Source: Saussurea involucrata (Eukaryota > Streptophyta > Magnoliopsida > Asterales > Asteraceae). Taken from it: a stretch of DNA of 64,000 nucleotides. Below, in pieces: positions 33,783-46,709 of this stretch. The first letter of the stretch is position 1. Each line of letters opens with the position of its first letter. Location of the stretch: contig CM066326.1 in NCBI GenBank assembly GCA_033807775.1, positions 48,475,617 through 48,539,616 of the forward strand, given 5' to 3'. The position numbers were made by a program, and so were the translations under genes. The notes beneath the pieces were generated by a model that worked only from the letters and a program-made list of their open reading frames with translations, was not told the origin of the DNA and did not search any database.

Positions 33783-34619
33783 ACCAAGGGTTTGATAATT
33801 TATCATATTTTGCAAACATTGTCTTATGTCTCTTGCTTTTGGGTAGTTTCTAACTCTAAAAACTAATCGGTCCCCGCCTTTTGGGTATCACATGCGGGTG
33901 TTTGTTTCTTGTTTTGTATGGTGTTGGTTTCTTTGTGTTTCTCTAGTATTTCTTCATTTCAGGTACCTTTTTCGACAAGGGTTGGTTGGTTACGAAACTA
34001 AGAAGACGTAGGCCGTCATTCCATAATCTTGGCCCAAACACCTTATCCTTTGTTGCCAAGCCCGAACCGTACGCTCTTGAGTTCCTCCAACAATGAGGAC
34101 ATTGCTTTTGTAAAGTTTGGGGGGACCATGAAAATGTTCTTACGATCAACAAAAATTTCTTTTGATCATACAAAAAAAAAATAATAATAATAATAATAAA
34201 TATATATAGCAATAAAGTCTTCGGAAAAATGGAAGACAAGGGAAGCCTGGTCCATTCTAATCTCAAAAAGATATATCCTAAAACCGAGGTTTTCAAAGAA
34301 GTGAAACTATTCAAAAAGGATGTGCCATTGAAAAATTTCAAATCCTTGCATAGTTGAACTTAAGTTTGGGGGGGGACCATCATATGAAAATATTTCTTTA
34401 TATACCCAAATACAAACCCAAAATAAAGACCTACCGATTAGTTTCATGATCAAGCAACTCCGGTCTCGAAGATGGTACTTCATTCGCACTAGAAAAGCGT
34501 CAACACCATGTGGTAATTTTTCTTTTTCTTTTCTCTCATTCCTTCTTTACCTCTTCGTAACATTCTTTTTAATTTATTCTGTCACTTGAGGACAAGTAAC
34601 ACCTCAAGTTTTGGGGGAG
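33783..34619 (+). other. A 3' untranslated region with purine tracts
   Basis: No gene. G-rich tracts AAGTTTGGGGGGACCAT (near 34115) and TAAGTTTGGGGGGGACCAT (near 34360) precede the final tract CAAGTTTTGGGGGAG next to the LTR. An AT-rich simple stretch (AATAATAATAATAATAA) lies near 34182-34200. Confidence 0.7.
34606..34619 (+). other. A polypurine tract
   Basis: CAAGTTTTGGGGGAG ends one base before the LTR start TGATAAC. Confidence 0.75.
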
Positions 34620-36031
34620 TGATAACTCTCATTGTTGAGAGTTATTTATTACTCCTTTTCATAGAATTTAGGACATTTTACACCCACTTTGTTCCTTTCT
34701 CCTTCATTTGGTCCATAATGTTTGCAAGGTATGATAAATGAACCCAATAGTCTAATTTTTGTGGAAAATAACCTGCTGTTCGTAAAGTGGGCATTGTTCT
34801 GCCCACAGTGGGCATTCGTAACTCATGTGGTAAATGGCTGACCATGGTTAAGTCTTTGGGTGCTGATTACTTGGCTGAGTTTGTTTGTTTGTACTAGGAT
34901 GGGGAGAATGACTTACCTGCCCTTGGTTTCCTCAACTCTTTGAAGGCTATATAAAGACCCATTTGGAAGCATTGAAGAGGCACTGGATGATTCACATCTC
35001 TCTCCATCACCAACAACTATCTCCATTTTACTTCTTGCTTTCATCTTCAAGCTAATTGCTTTTAAGCTTGAAGATTTATTTTAGAATTTACTTTCTTGCA
35101 TTTTAATTTTAGCATTTTAATTTTATCATTTTAATTTCCGCCTAGTTTTATTTTCCGTAATTTATTTTCCGTACTCTTTAATTCTTGTACTTTAATTTCC
35201 GTCTAGTTTACTGCAAGTAGTTTTTATTTATTCTTCTTTCGTTATGCATTTTATTATGAGCTAAGCACCCTCATGGGTGTGGGTGTGAGCCTAACTTGAG
35301 ACTAGTAGACCGCACTTGGGTGTGGCCGTTGTTACTAGCTCTTATGATTGGTCACTTAATTCGAGACTTCACTCAACGCAGATAAGCTGATCACTTTTAT
35401 GTGTTAATATTAGATCTTAGACCTCGAGAGGGGCGGATCTGAAATACGGCTTAAGTGATGCACAAAGATTTGAGAAAGTCTTTGCGGACCACGTCGAGAG
35501 GCGGGTTTTGCATGATTTACTAAGGTTCGATTGTCAGTCGAGTATTCCAAAGAGATTTGGGAATAAAACTTTTTATTGATGGAACTTTGATTTTTAAATC
35601 ATACTTAGATAAATCGGCAAGATTAAGAGTTAGTTACAGTAGGCACTTTATGGGCACGAGTGGGCACGGTTTATAATTAGCCACTTTCGAGAGATCGGGT
35701 TTTTTTATAGACGACTTGTGTCACGACGTGACTGCCCATGTTGTTCCTACGATTATCTCAAGGAAAAAGCTTACACCCATATCCATTCGTTAATTAAAAG
35801 TTACATTTCGTAGTTTAAATTAAATCACCATCAACGATAATTTTTCTCTCACTCGAAACTTGTGCAAGAAGTTCACGAAAGTCTCTGATTCTCATTAGTC
35901 TAGTCCCTGTGGATACGATACTTGGTATTTATACCATTATACTACTTGTAGCGATCCCAAAATTGGTGTATACTTGCACCTTTATTGTGGAAATATTGTG
36001 TTTATAATTTGGACACGATAAATAGCTATCA
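34620..36031 (+). repeat. A 3' LTR
   Basis: A 1,412-bp LTR, TGATAACTCTCATTG to TAGCTATCA, with the long size and TGAT...ATCA ends of Athila-like elements. A TATATAAAG box lies at 34948-34956. GTGGGCA/TGCCCAC words occur near 34786-34812 and 35640-35670. Confidence 0.85.
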
Positions 36032-36551
36032 AAAGGATAGAGATATACCGAGTAAATATTATTCCCGTTTCAATCTTAAGCTTAATGCGTTTTTGAACCC
36101 TATATGTTGAGATCGAAAGATAAAACTTATGTTTTCAAAATAGAAATCACGGTTGCTTGAAAAAGAACCATGCTTTGCAAATAAAATCGTTGTAACTTGA
36201 GAAAGAACAATGATTAGATAAAGATCGGGTATTCATTGATAGGAATAACTGGTATTTGAATTGAGTCAGATGTTTGTATGCGAGAACCACAGGATTTCCA
36301 ACCCTCAACTATTTTCTCTATCTGAATTCCAAAGCTGTTCATTGTCTGTCTTGTGTTTGATTTATTTTCTGCAATAGTAGTTTAATACCAACCTCTCAAT
36401 TTTCGATAGCTCAGTTAATAGCGATTATAGTAATTGTGATACTTAGTTCCTTGTTCCCGTGGATTCGATACTCGTACTTACCGTACGTTATTACTTGATT
36501 CGACACCGTACACTTGCGGTTAGATTCTCGGGGTGTGAAAACCTCGTATCA
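36032..36551 (+). repeat. B 5' LTR, 3' 520 bp only
   Basis: Aligns base for base with 42021-42540. By eye there are about a dozen substitutions over 520 bp (roughly 2%), so B is older than C. It ends GTATCA before the primer site. Confidence 0.88.
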
Positions 36552-36557
36552 AGTTTT

Positions 36558-36572
36558 TGGCGCCGTTGCCGG
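36558..36572 (+). other. B primer-binding site (Asp tRNA type)
   Basis: TGGCGCCGTTGCCGG, complementary to the 3' end of plant Asp-tRNA and typical of Athila-like gypsy elements, seven bases inside the LTR. Confidence 0.9.
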
Positions 36573-36716
36573 AGAACTAGTTGTAGCTAATAGCACTACC
36601 ATCTATAAGCGCTATTAGATTGAGCATTTTTTTATTATTTTGCTTCATTCCATCACTTTCAGTTTTTTTTTGGATTACTGACTTTACTCTCTTTCTTTTC
36701 AGGTACCACTTAGTTT

Positions 36717-38141
36717 ATGCCAAGGACGACCTGAGGAAAAGAGATTGAAGAATTCGATCCGGAGATTGAAAGAACCGCTCGTCGCCTACGTCAAGAGATC
36801 AAAGCTAAGCGACAGTTACAAATGGGTGACGAGAGACCTGTCAACGAGAGACCTCCACGCAATGATCCACCACCACCGCCGGAAAGGCGTCCTATGCGGT
36901 CGTTTGCCGACCCAAATGTGGCAGCGGCACGTATAGGGATCCAACCTCCTACCACCGCGGCTAATTATTTCGAGATCAAGCCGAGTACCATCGTCATGGT
37001 ACAACAAAACCAATATGGAGGAGCACCGACCGAAGATCCTCATGCACACCTCCGTGCATTCGAGAGGATTTGCAGCACCTTCAAAATTAATGGGATGGAG
37101 GAGAACGCAATCAAACTAAGGTTATTCAGCTTTTCATTAAAGGGTCGATCTGAAATTTGGATAGAAGGTTTACCGTCAGATCAGATCACTACCTGGGCAC
37201 AATTGAAAGCCGCATTTCTTAAAAAATTCTTTCCACCGGGAAGAACTGCTCAATTGATGGCCGATATCACCCACTTCACTCAGTGGGAACAAGAGACTTT
37301 ATACGAGGCATGGGAGAGATACAAGGATATGTTGAAGAAATGTCCTCACCACGGGTTGCACGGATGGGTCATAATCCAGACATTCTATAGTGGGCTTCAC
37401 CCGCAGTTTAAAAACGATATCACTGCCGCATCGGGTGGAGCATTGATGGATAAAACCTATGAAGAAGCATGCGAGCTGATCGAGAACTTGGCCGAGCACA
37501 GTTTTTCTACTCCAAGATCAGCCGTAAGAAGAGTCGCGAGTGTGCAAGAGACAGATGAGTTGAAAGAGATGAAGGCTCAACTAGCCTTTATCACGAATCA
37601 TGTGAAGGGAAGTAATCCACAAGAACCCGATCAAGTCCAGTTTGTGCAAAACTGGAGCCAGCCGAGAAATGATCCCTTCTCCAATACATACAATGAGGGG
37701 TGGAAAAAGCACTCTAATCTTTCATGGGCTCAACCTCAACAACAACCAGGTAATTTGTCTAACTCTTTTAATTCTTCTCATACTAACAACGTGTACCGTC
37801 CTCCAGGTTTTCACCAAAGGAATGAAGGACCATCGATGGAGAAGAAACCGGGGCTGGAAGATATGCTCATGAAGTTCATGACGAAGATGGAAAGCACGGT
37901 TGAGGGATTAGCGAGCACGGTGAGTACAGTCAAAGCCGCAACCGATCAAAACACCGCCTCCATCAAGATCTTAGAGAGGCAAGTGGGGCAGATTTCCGAG
38001 GCCCTACAAAACCGACCTCCCGGTACTTTCCCAAGTCAACCCGAAAAGACTAACCGGGAACATTGCAACGCCATTTATCTGAGAAATGGCAAGGAGCTGA
38101 ATGGGGAGCCGACAAGAGAGACCGATCCAAAGGAGAAATAG
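36717..38141 (+). pseudogene. gag: B gag, one early nonsense codon
   Basis: The likely native start is ATG 36717 (MPRTT), because the C gag begins MPRTTRGKEIEEFDPEIE and B reads the same after its sixth codon. That codon is TGA (36732-36734) where C has an Arg codon: a C-to-T change at a CpG. The frame is then open to TAG 38139-38141. The core gag domain (about 37000-37500) contains LKGRSEIWIEG, FFPPGRTAQLM and SGLHPQFKNDI. A Pro/Asn-rich part and a short coiled coil follow (about 37840-38010). There is no zinc knuckle. Translation could in principle start at the next ATG, 36822. Confidence 0.85.
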
Positions 38142-39014
38142 GTCGAGATCATAGACATGACTGAGCTAGAGACTGAAGAAGAGGTCGTGGTCGAAGAGAG
38201 CAAGAAGCCGAAGGAGAAAGAAGTGACACCACCGACCAAGCCGGCAGTACAGAGCATGCCATATCCGAACAGACTGAGAAATAAGAAGGATGATGTTAAT
38301 TTTTCGAAATTTATTGATGTTTTTAAAAAGTTAACCATTAACATCCCTTTTGCAGTCGTGTTGGCACAAATGCCCTCCTACATGAAGTTCATGAAAGAGA
38401 TCCTGTCAAAGAAAAGGGAACTTGATCACCAGGCCACCGTTGCACTCACTGAAGAGTGCAGCGCGATTTTCCAAAACAAGCTTCCCCCGAAGCTTAAAGA
38501 TCCAGGGAGTTTTTCGATCCCTATTCAGATTGGGGAGTTTACTTTTAATAAAGTTTTATGTGATTTAGGGGCAAGTATTAACCTGATGCCTCTTTCTGTT
38601 CTCAGGAAACTCGGACTGGGTGAAGTGCAGCCGACATACATGACGTTAAAGCTCGCCGATCGATCAATCAGATACCCATATGGAGTGATCGAAGACGTGT
38701 TGATCAAGGTCGGTAAGTTTTACTTTCCAGTAGACTTCGAAGTGATAGACATAGACGAAGACGAAGAGGTCCCATTGATATTGGGACGATCCTTCCTGGC
38801 TACGAGTAGAGCACTGATAGACATGGAGGAAGGAGAGATTACCTTCAGAGTTGGTGGCGAGAAGGTCATCTTCAAAATGTTCGAGAAGGAGCGAGGTAAA
38901 GTAGAGAGTGGAAGGTGTAGATCTGGAGATGGTAAAGGCAAGTCAAATGAAGAACAATTCGCGGGGAATCGCAAGTGTGGGCGATTCGAGTCAGCGGATA
39001 CCGAGCCAAGCTGA
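38142..39014 (+). CDS. pro: B retropepsin-like protease
   Basis: It continues in the same frame as gag after the single TAG. The aspartic-protease signature CDLGASINLMPLSV lies near 38560-38600, and a second conserved motif, PLILGRSFL, near 38773. After this the frame ends at TGA 39012-39014. In autonomous relatives the protease is followed by RT; here nothing follows. A charged linker (EEEVVVEESKKPKEKE) joins gag to protease. The TAG may be another C-to-T lesion, since C has no stop at that point but a frameshift nearby. Confidence 0.85.
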   Translation, partial: VEIIDMTELETEEEVVVEESKKPKEKEVTPPTKPAVQSMPYPNRLRNKKDDVNFSKFIDVFKKLTINIPFAVVLAQMPSYMKFMKEILSKKRELDHQATVALTEECSAIFQNKLPPKLKDPGSFSIPIQIGEFTFNKVLCDLGASINLMPLSVLRKLGLGEVQPTYMTLKLADRSIRYPYGVIEDVLIKVGKFYFPVDFEVIDIDEDEEVPLILGRSFLATSRALIDMEEGEITFRVGGEKVIFKMFEKERGKVESGRCRSGDGKGKSNEEQFAGNRKCGRFESADTEPS

Positions 39015-41209
39015 AAGCCACACAGTCGTGCCACGACTTTAAATACGGCGCTGGGTGGGAGGCAACCCACCAAAGTTTGTTTCCTCTTATTAGTTTTAGT
39101 TTGAGTATGTTTCTATTTCCGAAAAAAACAATAAAAATCGAAAAATTGAAAAATCAAAAATAGCTGGAACAGGGACATACGCGACTTGCCACGCGGTTTG
39201 CATACCGCGCAGCAAGCCGCGGGACCCTCTGTTTGTTTTCTGAAACAGTAGGTTACGCGGTTTGCCACGCGACTTGCAAGTCGCGGGCTAAACCGCGGGT
39301 GTCCCTAGTGCCCTGTTCATTTTTCGTGCAGTTTTTATTTCTTTCTTGCTTTGTGTGTTTCATTTTCATGTTTTTTTCGTCGTGTGTTTTGTGCTTTGAT
39401 TTCTTTTGTTTTGCACGCTCTCTCCATCCTCTCTAAGTGCTCGAATCTGTCAAGAAAATCCTCTCGGTCCGGGCAAACGGGTATGTTCTAACTCTTTCTG
39501 TTAAACGAGTGGTGTATGATGTTTTAGTCTATTTTGGTCACACGAGATGCAACAAACCTAAGTTTCACTTATCTTTTAGACATCTACACGCTCACTTTTA
39601 ACCTTGTGCAAACATCGGTTTTACCGAGGTTTGGGGTTGGATTCTATTGGCAAACCTAGGCCACGGCCTAGGTTTGGGGTGCCCATTCTAGAAATTTTGG
39701 TTTTCTTTTGCTTGCTATGTAATGCCTTGCCCGCCCTTTTGATAACTGTAATAACTGCACAATGATTCGAGTCGCATCACCTACGACTTTACTTGCACAT
39801 TGGGGACAATATGTGGGTAAGGTTTGGGGTTGCCCAATCGGGCCCAAGTTATGCACGTAGATGTCCTACACTTCTGAGTGTCTAGATCATAGTAGCTAAA
39901 ATTTTTGTTTTGAATGATTGAGACCAACAATTGTGGGAAGAACCTTGTGATAGTGACGTGACCGTTAGGGAAGTACCGGGAAAAGACATGACTAGGGACA
40001 TTAGTGGAGACCACCCGATTGTGAGTTTTGAGCCTAAAAGACGCTTTTCATTTCGAGGGATTTATACACTTAATTCACATACACTTTTTCGAATTCCTTG
40101 TCGTGAATGTAGAATGATCTCGCAACATTATTGCATTGAGTAGCAAAGACGAACATCGGGATATTAGGTAAAGATATAGTAAACCATATCGTGTGGACCT
40201 TAAGATATGATTCCAGGCATTGTGTGTTTTGTTTTAACCCGTTTTAGCTATCGTTACCTTTTACCCTTCTGTGTGTATCCATAACCCCCTTTGCAGCCAA
40301 ACACGCACCTTAATTCTTTCTAAACCCACCATTACACCTTTAGCCATAAGCCTCAGCCAACCCTTATCCGAAAGTGTGTCAATTAGAGGCGGAAATGAAC
40401 TACGAGAGATAGAGCAGAAAAGAAAGAATTCCGGCTAGTCATGAGAAAAAAATTGGGTCAATGTAACCCAAGAAATGGAAAAGAGGACCAATGAAGTCCC
40501 AAAAAAAAGGGTTAGATACAGTATTTGGATAGCACTTAGAGCTGCATAATAAGTGAGTCAAAGTGACTCCAAGAGTGACAAATAGGGCCAAGTGATAGAA
40601 AGTGGAGGAGAAAGTTCATAATTGCCAATGATTGACACACCGAGGACCTTTTATCCTTTTACCCTTCATTTCTAAGCCTTAACCTTAGCCCTGTTATAAC
40701 CCTTGTAAAGACCTGGATTATCTTTTGGAAAACATGATTAGAGTCTACGAATACCTCTACTGATACTCCTTGTCTTGCTACTTGACTCCTTCTGAGATCA
40801 ATCTTTTGGACACTTGTGCGTCTTCCATGTTAGTTGTCATGAAATTATTGCGTATTCTTGTACATAACCTCCATAACATGACAACATGTGCGATAACCTA
40901 GGTTCGAGTGCAAAGAGAGTATCCCGTGAGGTAGGGTCGAGGCGAAATGTTTTCCCTAGTATGTTCGGCCCTAGTCTAACCTTAATGTAATCGGAACAGT
41001 CACGAGTTCAACCCCCAATGGAAGGTAATAGATCGGACGAAATAAGAATGAGGCGAGAGTGAGATAGACATTCACGGGTATGGGAAATCACCGATGCATC
41101 ACTTGGTACCGATTGGGAATTGTGCAGTCATTATTAGTTCACTGTGTGCTTTTATTCTATTTTTATCGCTAATTTGCTTGGGGACAAGCAACGCTCGGTT
41201 TGGGGTTGT
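39015..41209 (+). other. B 2.2-kb non-coding region with CGCGACTTGCAAGTCGCG palindrome
   Basis: No RT, RNase H or integrase coding on either strand. It begins with a GGGTGGGAGGCAACCCACC inverted repeat (about 39052-39070). It contains the 18-bp perfect palindrome CGCGACTTGCAAGTCGCG at 39268-39285, set in longer imperfect arms. The order of landmarks matches C (46709 down to 44508), so this is a conserved family segment. The purine tract TTTGGGGTTG lies next to the LTR. Confidence 0.8.
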
Positions 41210-42540
41210 TGATAACGCAACTTTTCGGCGTTATTTTCAGTACTCAAACCTATGAGATTGGCTTGTGTTCAAGTAAAAAGGCGTGTATTTTACGGTTTAT
41301 CTAGTGAATTATACAGGTTATCTAAGAGGCGGCAATCATCGAGAAAAGAAGCTAAAAAGAGCCCAAATCGAGTCCAAAACGAAGCCAACGAAAGCCCAAG
41401 ACCCACGACCGAACCAGGACCCGAACCGCAAACCAAAAAACGACCCACGTAGCCAAAATGATACGCGCGACTTAGCCCGCGACTTGCAAGTCGCGTGGCA
41501 AGTCGCGTAAGCCACTGTTTCGCGAAAATCAGTATTTTAATCGGGTTTTAGGTCATTATTTAGGAGGCAGTTTACACGCAACTTACACACGACGGCCATA
41601 GGAGTTCCAGGGGCGATTTTCAGAGCCGAGTGACACCCGTTGGAGCCACGATAGAGGGAGGATCAGATACACGTTCATCACGCAAAGTAGAGACGAGCAC
41701 GATAGAAGGGAGGAACCATTCCATTTACAGTTGCCACAATTATCATGTTTACATACTTGTTTCCATCTTTTTCTATTGTGTTTGAATCCACCACCGACAT
41801 GAACTAACCGGTTCATGTTGGGGGTTGGAATGAATGTGGTTTAAGCTTGTAAACAGATGACCTGAGACCTTTATCAGTTTTCCTATTTTAATGAATGAAT
41901 GCAATTTGGTGTTTAATGCTTTTGTGAGATTAGCTACCTTACAATTGTTTTATTGCTTTCAATTTATGTTCGAGAGAAGTAATTGAGAAATAGAATTAGG
42001 AATTGCATGCATAAGGTAAGAAAGGATAGAGATATACCGAGTAAATCTTAGTCCCGTTTGAATCTTAAGCTTAATGCGTTTTTGAACCCTATATGTTGAG
42101 ATCGAAAGATAAAACTTATGTTTTCAAAATAGAAATCACGGTTGCTTGAAAAAGAACCATGCTTTGCAAATAAAATCGTTGTAACTTGAGAAAGAAAAAT
42201 GATTAGATAAAGATTGGGTATTCATTGATAGGAATAACTGGTATTTGAATTGAGTCAGGTGTTTATATGCGAGAACCACAGGATTTCCAACCCTCAACTG
42301 TTTTCTCTATCTGAATTCCAAAGCTGTTCATTGTCTGTCTTGTGTTTGATTTATTTTCTGCAATAGTAGTTTAATACCAACCTCTCAATTTTCGATAGCT
42401 CAGTTAATAGCGATTATAGTAATTGTGATACTTAGTTCCTAGTTCTCGTGGATTCGATACTCGTACTTACCGTACGTTATTACTTGATTCGACACCGTAC
42501 ACTTGCAGTTAGATTCTCGGGGTGTGAAAACCTTGTATCA
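41210..42540 (+). repeat. B 3' LTR
   Basis: A 1,331-bp LTR, TGATAACGCAAC to CTTGTATCA. It carries the same 18-bp palindrome at 41478-41495. Confidence 0.9.
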
Positions 42541-43158
42541 ACGATCCGCCGTTGTAAAATGCTCAGGTGCAGGAGCAGGGGCAGTCGTGTTGGTGAGGAT
42601 CTGCTGCATCATTGTCTTCATCTCACCTACGTCAGTCTTTACAGAACCAAAGTCAGTCTTTACAGCAGACATTTCACCCTCTAGTTTTCCAACGGATGTC
42701 TTCAGCGGTGTGACTTCGCTGGATATGGAATTAACTGACTTTTTGATAGAGGTGTAGTCTGTGTAGATGTCAGCAAGAACTTTCGCAAATTTGCTGAGAG
42801 TATCATCAACCTTCTCCAAGTCAGCTTTGGAGGCATTCTTTTCCACCACTGTTGTCAGCTTTGTAAGATTCTCTCCAGCGGTTGTTACAACTGAAGAGTT
42901 GTTGGAAAGAGTAGTGGTGAGACCTGTCAGCTTCATCTCTATTGTCTTCAGAGAGGTGTTGATGTCTCCCAAATTAGGACCTGTAACATATAAGAACTTG
43001 TGAACAGAGGAAAGCTCAGAAGTTTGGGGTTCAGTTACAGTGTATAGGGGTTGTTGTATACCTGCAGGAGGATTGGTGAATTCATCAAAATCTCGGTGTC
43101 CTGAGAAAAGTTCCATGTCGTCTGCGAGAGTGCGTGGACGTGTGGTCATCTCTGCAGG
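42541..43158 (-). pseudogene. F third ORF, coiled-coil segment left of C
   Basis: Continues the piece at 50492-51884 across the C insertion. Visible are the block SSVHKFLYVTGPNLGDINTS shared with D, and then a long coiled coil (repeats such as SEVTPLKTSVGKLEGEMSAVKTDFGSVKTDVGEMK). It is cut at 42541 by B. It is open in this stretch. Confidence 0.8.
43154..43158. repeat. C target-site duplication, left copy
   Basis: GCAGG, matching GCATG at 50492-50496 with one mismatch. Joining the two sides restores the F third-ORF reading, which supports the pairing. Confidence 0.75.
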
Positions 43159-44507
43159 TGACACGAAGTTTTGACACCCCGCGAATCTTACCGCAAGTGT
43201 ACGGGTCGAAGTCAAGTAATAGTGTACGGAAGTACGAGTATCGAATCACGGGGAACTAGGAACTAAATATCACAATTACTATAAGAACTATTAACTGGAC
43301 TATTGAAATTGGAGGATTGGTTTTAGAACTAATTAATTGCAGAAATTAATATCAAACAAACACCGGACAACTAGTAAGCAGCTAGGAATTCAGATGGAGA
43401 AACAGTTGAGGGTTGGATATCTTTAGGTTTCACACATGAACATCAGACTAAAACAACTATCAGTTAATTCCGTTATAATGAATACTCAACCTTGATCTAA
43501 CCATTGCTCTCTCTCAAGTAACGACAGTTATATTTGTAAAACATGGTGCCTTCTCAAGCTACCATGAAGTTTATTTCGAAAACAAACACAAGATTAATCT
43601 CTCGATCTCACCTTATGTAGTTCAAAACACATTAAGCGTAGGTTCTTATGAGACTAAAGTTTACTCGGTATATCTCTATCCTTTCTTACTTTAGACATGT
43701 GATTCGCAATTCTAGATCTCAATTAATTCTCTCGAACATAATTGATGACAATAAAACAGTTGTAAGTTAGCTACGCTCACAAAGGCATTAAGAACAAAAT
43801 CACACGCATTCATTATATCGGAAAACTGATAAAAATCATTCGTCATCCATCTATATGTTCAATCCTAATTCAATCCAACCCCCAACATCTTAAAGTTAGT
43901 TCATGATGTTGGGGGATTCAAACACAAAAGGAAAAGAAACGAAAGTGTAAAGAAACATGGTAAACGTGATCGTGGTGACGGTGTAAGATGAATTGATGAA
44001 CTCCCTTTTCCCGTGCTGAAATCTCCTTCGCGTCTTGAACGTTCCTTCGATTGGTTCTCGATCTTGACTCCAAACGGTGTCACTTGGCTCTGGAAATCGC
44101 CCCCGAACTGCTCCCAATCGTCTGCCGTATGTTGGATACCGAAAAAGTGACCTAAATCCTGACTTATAAAACTGATTTTCGACAAACAGAGGGATACGCG
44201 ACCTTCCACGCGACTTGCAAGTCGCGTGGGAAGTCGCGCGGGTTTCAGATGTGTTTCTGGGTTGTTTCTGGTTCGCGGGTCGGGTCCTGGTTCGGTCGCG
44301 GGTCTTGGGCTTGGCTTTTGGGCTTCCGTTAGGCTTCGTTTTGACTCGTTTTGGGCTCTTTTTCGCTTCTGTTTCCGAGGAATGCCGCCTTTCATATAAC
44401 CTGCGTAAATCACTCAATAAACCGTAAAATACACGCCTTTTTACTTGAATACAAGCCAATCTCGTTGGTTTGAGAACTGGAAATAACGCCAAAAAGTGGC
44501 GTTATCA
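43159..44507 (-). repeat. C 3' LTR
   Basis: A 1,349-bp LTR, plus-strand TGACACGAAG to GGCGTTATCA. It contains the 20-bp perfect palindrome ACGCGACTTGCAAGTCGCGT at 44208-44227. It is followed by the plus-strand complement of the purine tract (ACAACCCCAAACC). Confidence 0.93.
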
Positions 44508-46709
44508 ACAACCCCAAACCGAGCGTTGCTTGTCCCCAAGCAAAATAGCGATAAAACATAATCAAAGCATATATCTCAGAAAGGATAATAACTGCACACT
44601 TCCAATCGGTACCAAGTGATGCATCGGTGATTTCCCATACCTGTGAATATCTTTCTCACTCTCGCCTCATTCTTTATTTCGTTTGACCTATGACCTTCCA
44701 TTGGGAGTTGAACTCGTGACTGTTCCGATCACATCAGGGTTAGACTAAGTCTGAACATACTAGGGAAAACATTTCGCCTCGACCCTACCTTACGGGATAC
44801 TCTCTTTGCACTCGAACCTAGGTTATCGCTCGTGTTGTCATGTTTTGGAGGTTATGTACAAGAATACGCTAAATTGCATGACAACTCTATTGAAAGATGC
44901 ACAAGTGTCCAAAAATGGATCTCAGAAAGGGATTAAGTAGCAAGACAGGGAATATCGGTAAAGGTAGGCATAGACCGTAATCATATTTTCCAAAAGATCA
45001 TCCAGGTCTTTACAAGGGTTGTAATGGGGCTAAGGTTAAGGCTTTGAAACGAAGGGTAAAATGGTTCAAAAATCCTTGGCGTGTCAATTAATTGCAGTTC
45101 CGAACTCTATAGCTTTTCGCTCTATTATTTGGCCCTCTTCGTCACTATTGGAGTCGCTTTGACTCTCTTATTTACTACTATAGATAAAATCTAAATTAAC
45201 TCGATATATATATATATATTTTTTTTTTTGGGACTTCATTGGTCATCTTTTTTGATTGGGGCAACATTGGCCCTCTTTTCTCTTTCTTGACTGGCCTGAT
45301 TTCTTTCTTTTCCGCTCTATCTCTCTAAGTTCATTACTGCTTCCGATTGACACACTTTCGGATTGGGTTGGCTAAGGCTTATGGCTAAGGGTTTAATGGG
45401 GTTTAGCAAGAGATACGGTGAGTGTTTGGCTTCAAATGGGCTATGGGTACACACTAAGGGTAAAAGGGAAAACGATAGCTGAAACGGGTTAAAACAAAAC
45501 ACACAATGCCTGGAATCATTTCTTAAGGTCCACACGGTATGGTCTACTATACCCTTACCTAATATCCCGATGTTCGTCTTTGCTACTCAATGCAATAATG
45601 TAGCGAGATCATTCTACATTCACGACAAGGAATTCGAAAAGTGTATAAGAATTACGTGTATAAATCCCTCGAGATGAAAAACGTCTCATTAGGCTCAAAA
45701 CTCACTATCGGGTGGTCTCCACTAATGTCCCTAGTCATGTCCTTTCCCGGTCCTTCCCTAACGGTCACGTCACTATCATAAGATTCTTCCCACAATGGTT
45801 GGTCTCAATCATTCAAAACAAAAAAATTTAGCTGTTGTGATCTAGACACTCAGAAGTGCAGGAAATCTACGTGCATAAGCTTGGGCCCAATTGGGCAACC
45901 CCAAACCTTACCCACACATTGTCCCCAATGTGCAAACAAAGTCGTAGGTGATGCGACTCAATCATTGTGCAGTTATTTACAGGTATAAAAAGGACGGGCA
46001 AGGCATTTCATAGCAAGCAAAAGAAAACCCAAAATTTCTAAAGTGGGCACCCCAAACCTAGGCCGTGGCCTGGGTTTGCCAAATAAAAGCCAACCCCAAA
46101 CCTCGGTAAAACCGAGGTTTGCACAGGGTCTAATGTGAGTGTGTAGATGGTTCAAAAATGAGGCACCCTAAACCTAAGTGAAACTTAGGTTTGTTGCATC
46201 TCGTGCAGTTGAAATAGAACAACACATCAAAACAACACTCTTTTAGCAGAAAGATTTATACCTGTTTTGCCCGGCCGGAGGATTCTTGACAGTTGATCAT
46301 CAATCGGATACGAAAGGGAGAACATGCAAGACAAGGGAAGGACACAAAACAAAAACAGGAAACACACAAGCAAGAAAGGGAACAAAAACTGCACGAAAAA
46401 CGAAAAACGGGGCAATTGGGACTCACGCGGTTTAGCCCGCGACTTGCAAGTCGCGTGGAAAACCGCGTAACCCTCTGTTTCAGAAAACTAACAGAGGGAC
46501 CTGCGACTTTCTGCGCGGTTTGCAAACCGCGCGTAAAACCGCGTATGTCCCTGTTTCAAAATATTTTTGGCTTTTTTCGATTTTTCGATTTTTATGGTTT
46601 TTCTGAAATTAAAACACACACAAGAAGAAAAATAATAAACGGAAACTAACCTCGGTGGGTTGCCTCCCACCCAGTGCCGTATTTAAAGTCGTGGCACGAC
46701 TATGTGGGT
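44508..46709 (-). other. C 2.2-kb non-coding region with two palindromes
   Basis: No pol coding on either strand. It holds CGCGACTTGCAAGTCGCG at 46438-46455 and the 20-bp perfect palindrome GCGCGGTTTGCAAACCGCGC at 46513-46532, with sequence corresponding to B 39015-41209 in the same order. Confidence 0.8.

Larger units (their letters stand above)
30910..36031 (+). mobile_element. A: Athila-like gypsy element, 3' half, plus strand
   Basis: Holds a leader, a 757-codon post-pol ORF, a polypurine tract and a complete 3' LTR. Gag, pol and 5' LTR are missing, lost at the junction with orphan LTR I. Immediately after the LTR the sequence continues as the interior of B's LTR at exactly the position matching 42021, so A was inserted in B's 5' LTR; AAAGG (36032-36036) is the candidate target-site copy. 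The motif GCCCACAGTGGGC and variants recur in leader, ORF and LTR. Confidence 0.8.
36032..42540 (+). mobile_element. B: Gag-protease-only gypsy element, plus strand
   Basis: Layout: truncated 5' LTR (36032-36551), Asp-tRNA-type primer site, gag, protease, a 2.2-kb non-coding region with no RT, RNase H or integrase, then a full 3' LTR. Its relative C has the same layout, so the lack of pol is a family trait and not a private deletion. B interrupts the third ORF of F; ACGAT (42541-42545) is the candidate 3' target-site copy. The first 811 bp expected of its 5' LTR are missing to the left of A. Confidence 0.88.

Noticed and set aside
34182..34200. AATAAT simple repeat as a functional element
   Set aside because: Short microsatellite in an AT-rich untranslated region with no further support.
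42541..43158. F being the same element as D, separated by A and B
   Set aside because: Both contain the GPNLGDINTS and coiled-coil block with different sequence, so they are two copies and not two halves.
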